NCBI GenBank assembly: GCA_021464245.1
Contig: JADCRB010000006.1
Coordinates: 1,877,621-1,941,620 of the forward strand
From: Carallia brachiata
Lineage: Eukaryota; Streptophyta; Magnoliopsida; Malpighiales; Rhizophoraceae
DNA: 64,000 nt
Reading direction: 5' to 3'
The translations under genes were made by a program, and so were the position numbers. Numbering within the stretch: position 1 is the first letter of the stretch; each line of letters starts with the position of its first letter. A model generated the notes under the pieces. It was not told the origin of the DNA, made no database searches, and was given only the letters and a program-made list of their open reading frames with translations. Below, in pieces: positions 62,101-64,000 of the stretch.

Positions 62101-63851
62101 TTGATCATAATTTGCATTTATTTGATGCATAAGACCATTTGTGGCGTGAATAAAGAGGCTAAATCACTTCATTTCTTGCAAATAAGTGATTTTCTTTCAT
62201 TTTAATGGCTTATTTAACCCAAATTAAACTTAAATGAATCACAAATGCTTGCAAAAACCGTTAATTTCAACGAAAAAAGCATTTTCAACACGTTTTGGGT
62301 GTTAAATGCATTCAATTCCCTCTAATAAGTGTCCAATTGATCATAATTTGCATTTATTTGATGCATAAGACCATTTGTGGCGTGAATAAAGAGGCTAAAT
62401 CACTTCATTTCTTGCAAATAAGTGATTTTCTTTCATTTTAATGGCTTATTTAACCCAAATTAAACTTAAATGAATCACAAATGCTTGCAAAAACCGTTAA
62501 TTTCAACAAAAAAGCATTTTCAAGACGTTTTGGGTGTTAAATGCATTCAATTCCCTCTAATAAGTGTCCAATTGATCATAATTTGCATTTATTTGATGCA
62601 TAAGACCATTTGTGGCGTAAAATAAAGAGGCTAAATCACTTCATTTCTTGCAAATAAGTGATTTTCTTTCATTTTAATGGCTTATTTAACCCAAATTAAA
62701 CTTAAATGAATCACAAATGCTTGCAAAAAGCGTTAATTTCAGCAAAAAAAGCATTTTCAACACGTTTTGGGTGTTAAATGCATTCAATTCCCTCTAATAA
62801 GTGTCCAATTGATATCATAATTTGCATTTATTTGATGCATAAGACCATTTGTGGCGTGAATAAAGAGGCTAAATCACTTCATTTCTTGCAAATAAGTTAT
62901 TTTCTTTCATTTTAATGGCTTATTTAACCCAAATTAAACTTAAATGAATCACAAATGCTTGCAAAAAGCGTTAATTTCAACGAAAAAAGCATTTTCAACA
63001 CGTTTTGGGTGTTAAATGCATTCAATTCCCTCTAAAGTGTCCAATGATCATAATTTGCATTTATTTGATGCATAAGACCATTTGTGGCGTGAATAAAGAG
63101 GCTAAATCACTTCATTTCTTGCAAATAAGTGATTTTTTTTATTTTAATGGCTTATTTAACCCAAATTAAACTTAAATGAATCACAAATGCTTGCAAAAAG
63201 CGTTAATTTCAACGAAAAAAGCATTTTCAAGACGTTTTGGGGTGTTAAATGCTTTCAATTCCATCTAATAAGTGTCCAATTGATCATAATTTGCATTTAT
63301 TTGATGCATAAGACCATTTGTGGCGTTAATAAAGAGGCTAAATAATTTCATTTCTTGCAAATAAGTGATTTTCTTTCATTTTAATGGCTTATTTAACCCA
63401 AATTAAACTTAAATGAATCACAAATGCTTCGAAAGATCGTTAATTTCAGCGAAAAAAGCATTTTCAACACGTTTTGAGGTGTTAAATGCATCCAATTCCC
63501 TCTAATAAGTGTCCAATTGATCATAATTTGTATTTATTTGATGCATAAGACCATTTGTGGCGTAAATAAAGAGGCTAAATCACTTCATTTCTTGCAAATA
63601 AGTGATTTCTTTCATTTTAATGGCTTATTTAACCCAAATTAAACTTAAATGAATCACAACTGCTTGCAAAAACCGTTAATTTCAAGGAAAAAAGCATTTT
63701 CAACACTTTTTCAGGTGTTAAATGCTTTCAATTCCCTCTAACAAGTGTCCAATTGATCATAATTTGCATTTATTTGATGCATAAGACCATTTGTGGCGTA
63801 AATAAAGAGGCTAAATCACTTCATTTCTTGGAAATAAGTGGTTTTCTTCAT
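56145..63851 (-). repeat. Satellite array, right arm, inverted (~237-bp monomer, about 32 copies)
   Basis: Reverse orientation of the same satellite, spaced at exactly 237 bp for long runs. It is a distinct subfamily: on the common strand it has AATTGGACACTTATT where most of the left arm has ATTGCACACTTATT, TTCACGCCACAAATGG in place of TTCAAGCC or TTCATGCC, and TTTCGTTGAAATTAACG in place of TGCATAGAAATAAAAGG. A 711-bp trimer is duplicated at about 59,400-60,110 and 60,111-60,820, and a 13-mer spacing (about 3,081 bp) links 57,975 and 61,056. The array ends at the N at 63,852. Confidence 0.95.
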
Positions 63852-63852
63852 N
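63852..63852. other. Ambiguous base (N)
   Basis: The only N in the window, exactly where satellite changes to gypsy sequence. It may mark a joined gap. Confidence 0.95.
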
Positions 63853-64000
63853 ACTAGCTTCAATTAGCCCTTGCAAAGCTTGACGCATCCTCTTCGCTTT
63901 AGCTCTTGTGATTGCACCATCCCGAATGTGCAACGGGTCATGATTGTTTGTATTGATGCTGGCTTGATTCCCATCATTTCCCCTCTCCTCAAAAGGATTT
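63853..64000 (-). pseudogene. Ty3/gypsy polyprotein C-terminal fragment, runs off the window
   Basis: The minus strand from 63,999 is open and reads NPFEERGNDGNQASINTNNH, then DPLHIRDGAITRAKAKRMRQ and ALQGLIEAS. This matches the usual C-terminal region of plant gypsy polyproteins (RTNPFEEGGND...DPL...GPITRARAKRxxEALxxL). It follows the satellite after a single N, so adjacency to the array is not certain. Confidence 0.75.

Noticed and set aside
41297..63851. CRISPR-like regular repetition
   Set aside because: Units are directly adjacent 237-bp satellite monomers without unique spacers, in a plant-like genome.

Overview
The window looks like nuclear DNA from a flowering plant, probably a eudicot. 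It is AT-rich and gene-poor, and it is packed with plant-type Ty1/copia and Ty3/gypsy retroelements, Mutator-like elements (MULEs), a FAR1-type transposase relic, GA/CT microsatellites and a long satellite array. One interrupted gene with GT-AG introns is present. I see no prokaryotic operons, rRNA or tRNA genes. I cannot name the species.

Layout. 1-12,000 is a graveyard of LTR retroelements. A 5'-truncated copia element (about 1,567-5,202, with a complete 740-bp LTR) lies between two inverted, diverged copies of one LTR-like repeat (831-1,560 and 7,200-8,720), followed by a decayed gypsy integrase ending at a polypurine tract and an LTR start (10,300-11,615+). 12,059-12,936 is an inverted-repeat element carrying a piece of an R2R3-MYB gene. 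13,592-20,714 is a composite gypsy element whose two outer LTRs face each other. Both outer ends are U3 ends, yet a 5-bp target duplication (GGAAG) flanks the whole, so it seems to have inserted as one unit. 22,012-24,052 is a MULE with a 10-bp target duplication and a nested smaller element; it ends about 300 bp upstream of the host gene.

24,355-28,329 holds the only intact host gene that I can support. It has eight exons, all introns GT-AG, and encodes 263 aa. Its layout (small beta-rich head, short coiled coil, basic/acidic tail) recalls the XRCC4/XLF/PAXX end-joining proteins, but that is inference. 28,330-41,296 holds low-complexity DNA, a small foldback element, a FAR1/FHY3-type MULE transposase pseudogene (31,572-33,908) and an odd field of degenerate TACGACAC-type repeats (36,570-37,960).

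41,297-63,851 is a satellite array of about 22.5 kb with a monomer of about 237 bp. The left arm (to about 56,144) has higher-order units of about 2.8 kb plus a locally amplified dimer. The right arm is inverted, more uniform and of another subfamily; the arms meet at a short palindrome. Most monomers carry a 9-bp dyad with a 14-bp spacer. A single N (63,852) separates the array from a gypsy polyprotein fragment at the window edge. The setting fits pericentromeric or other heterochromatin.
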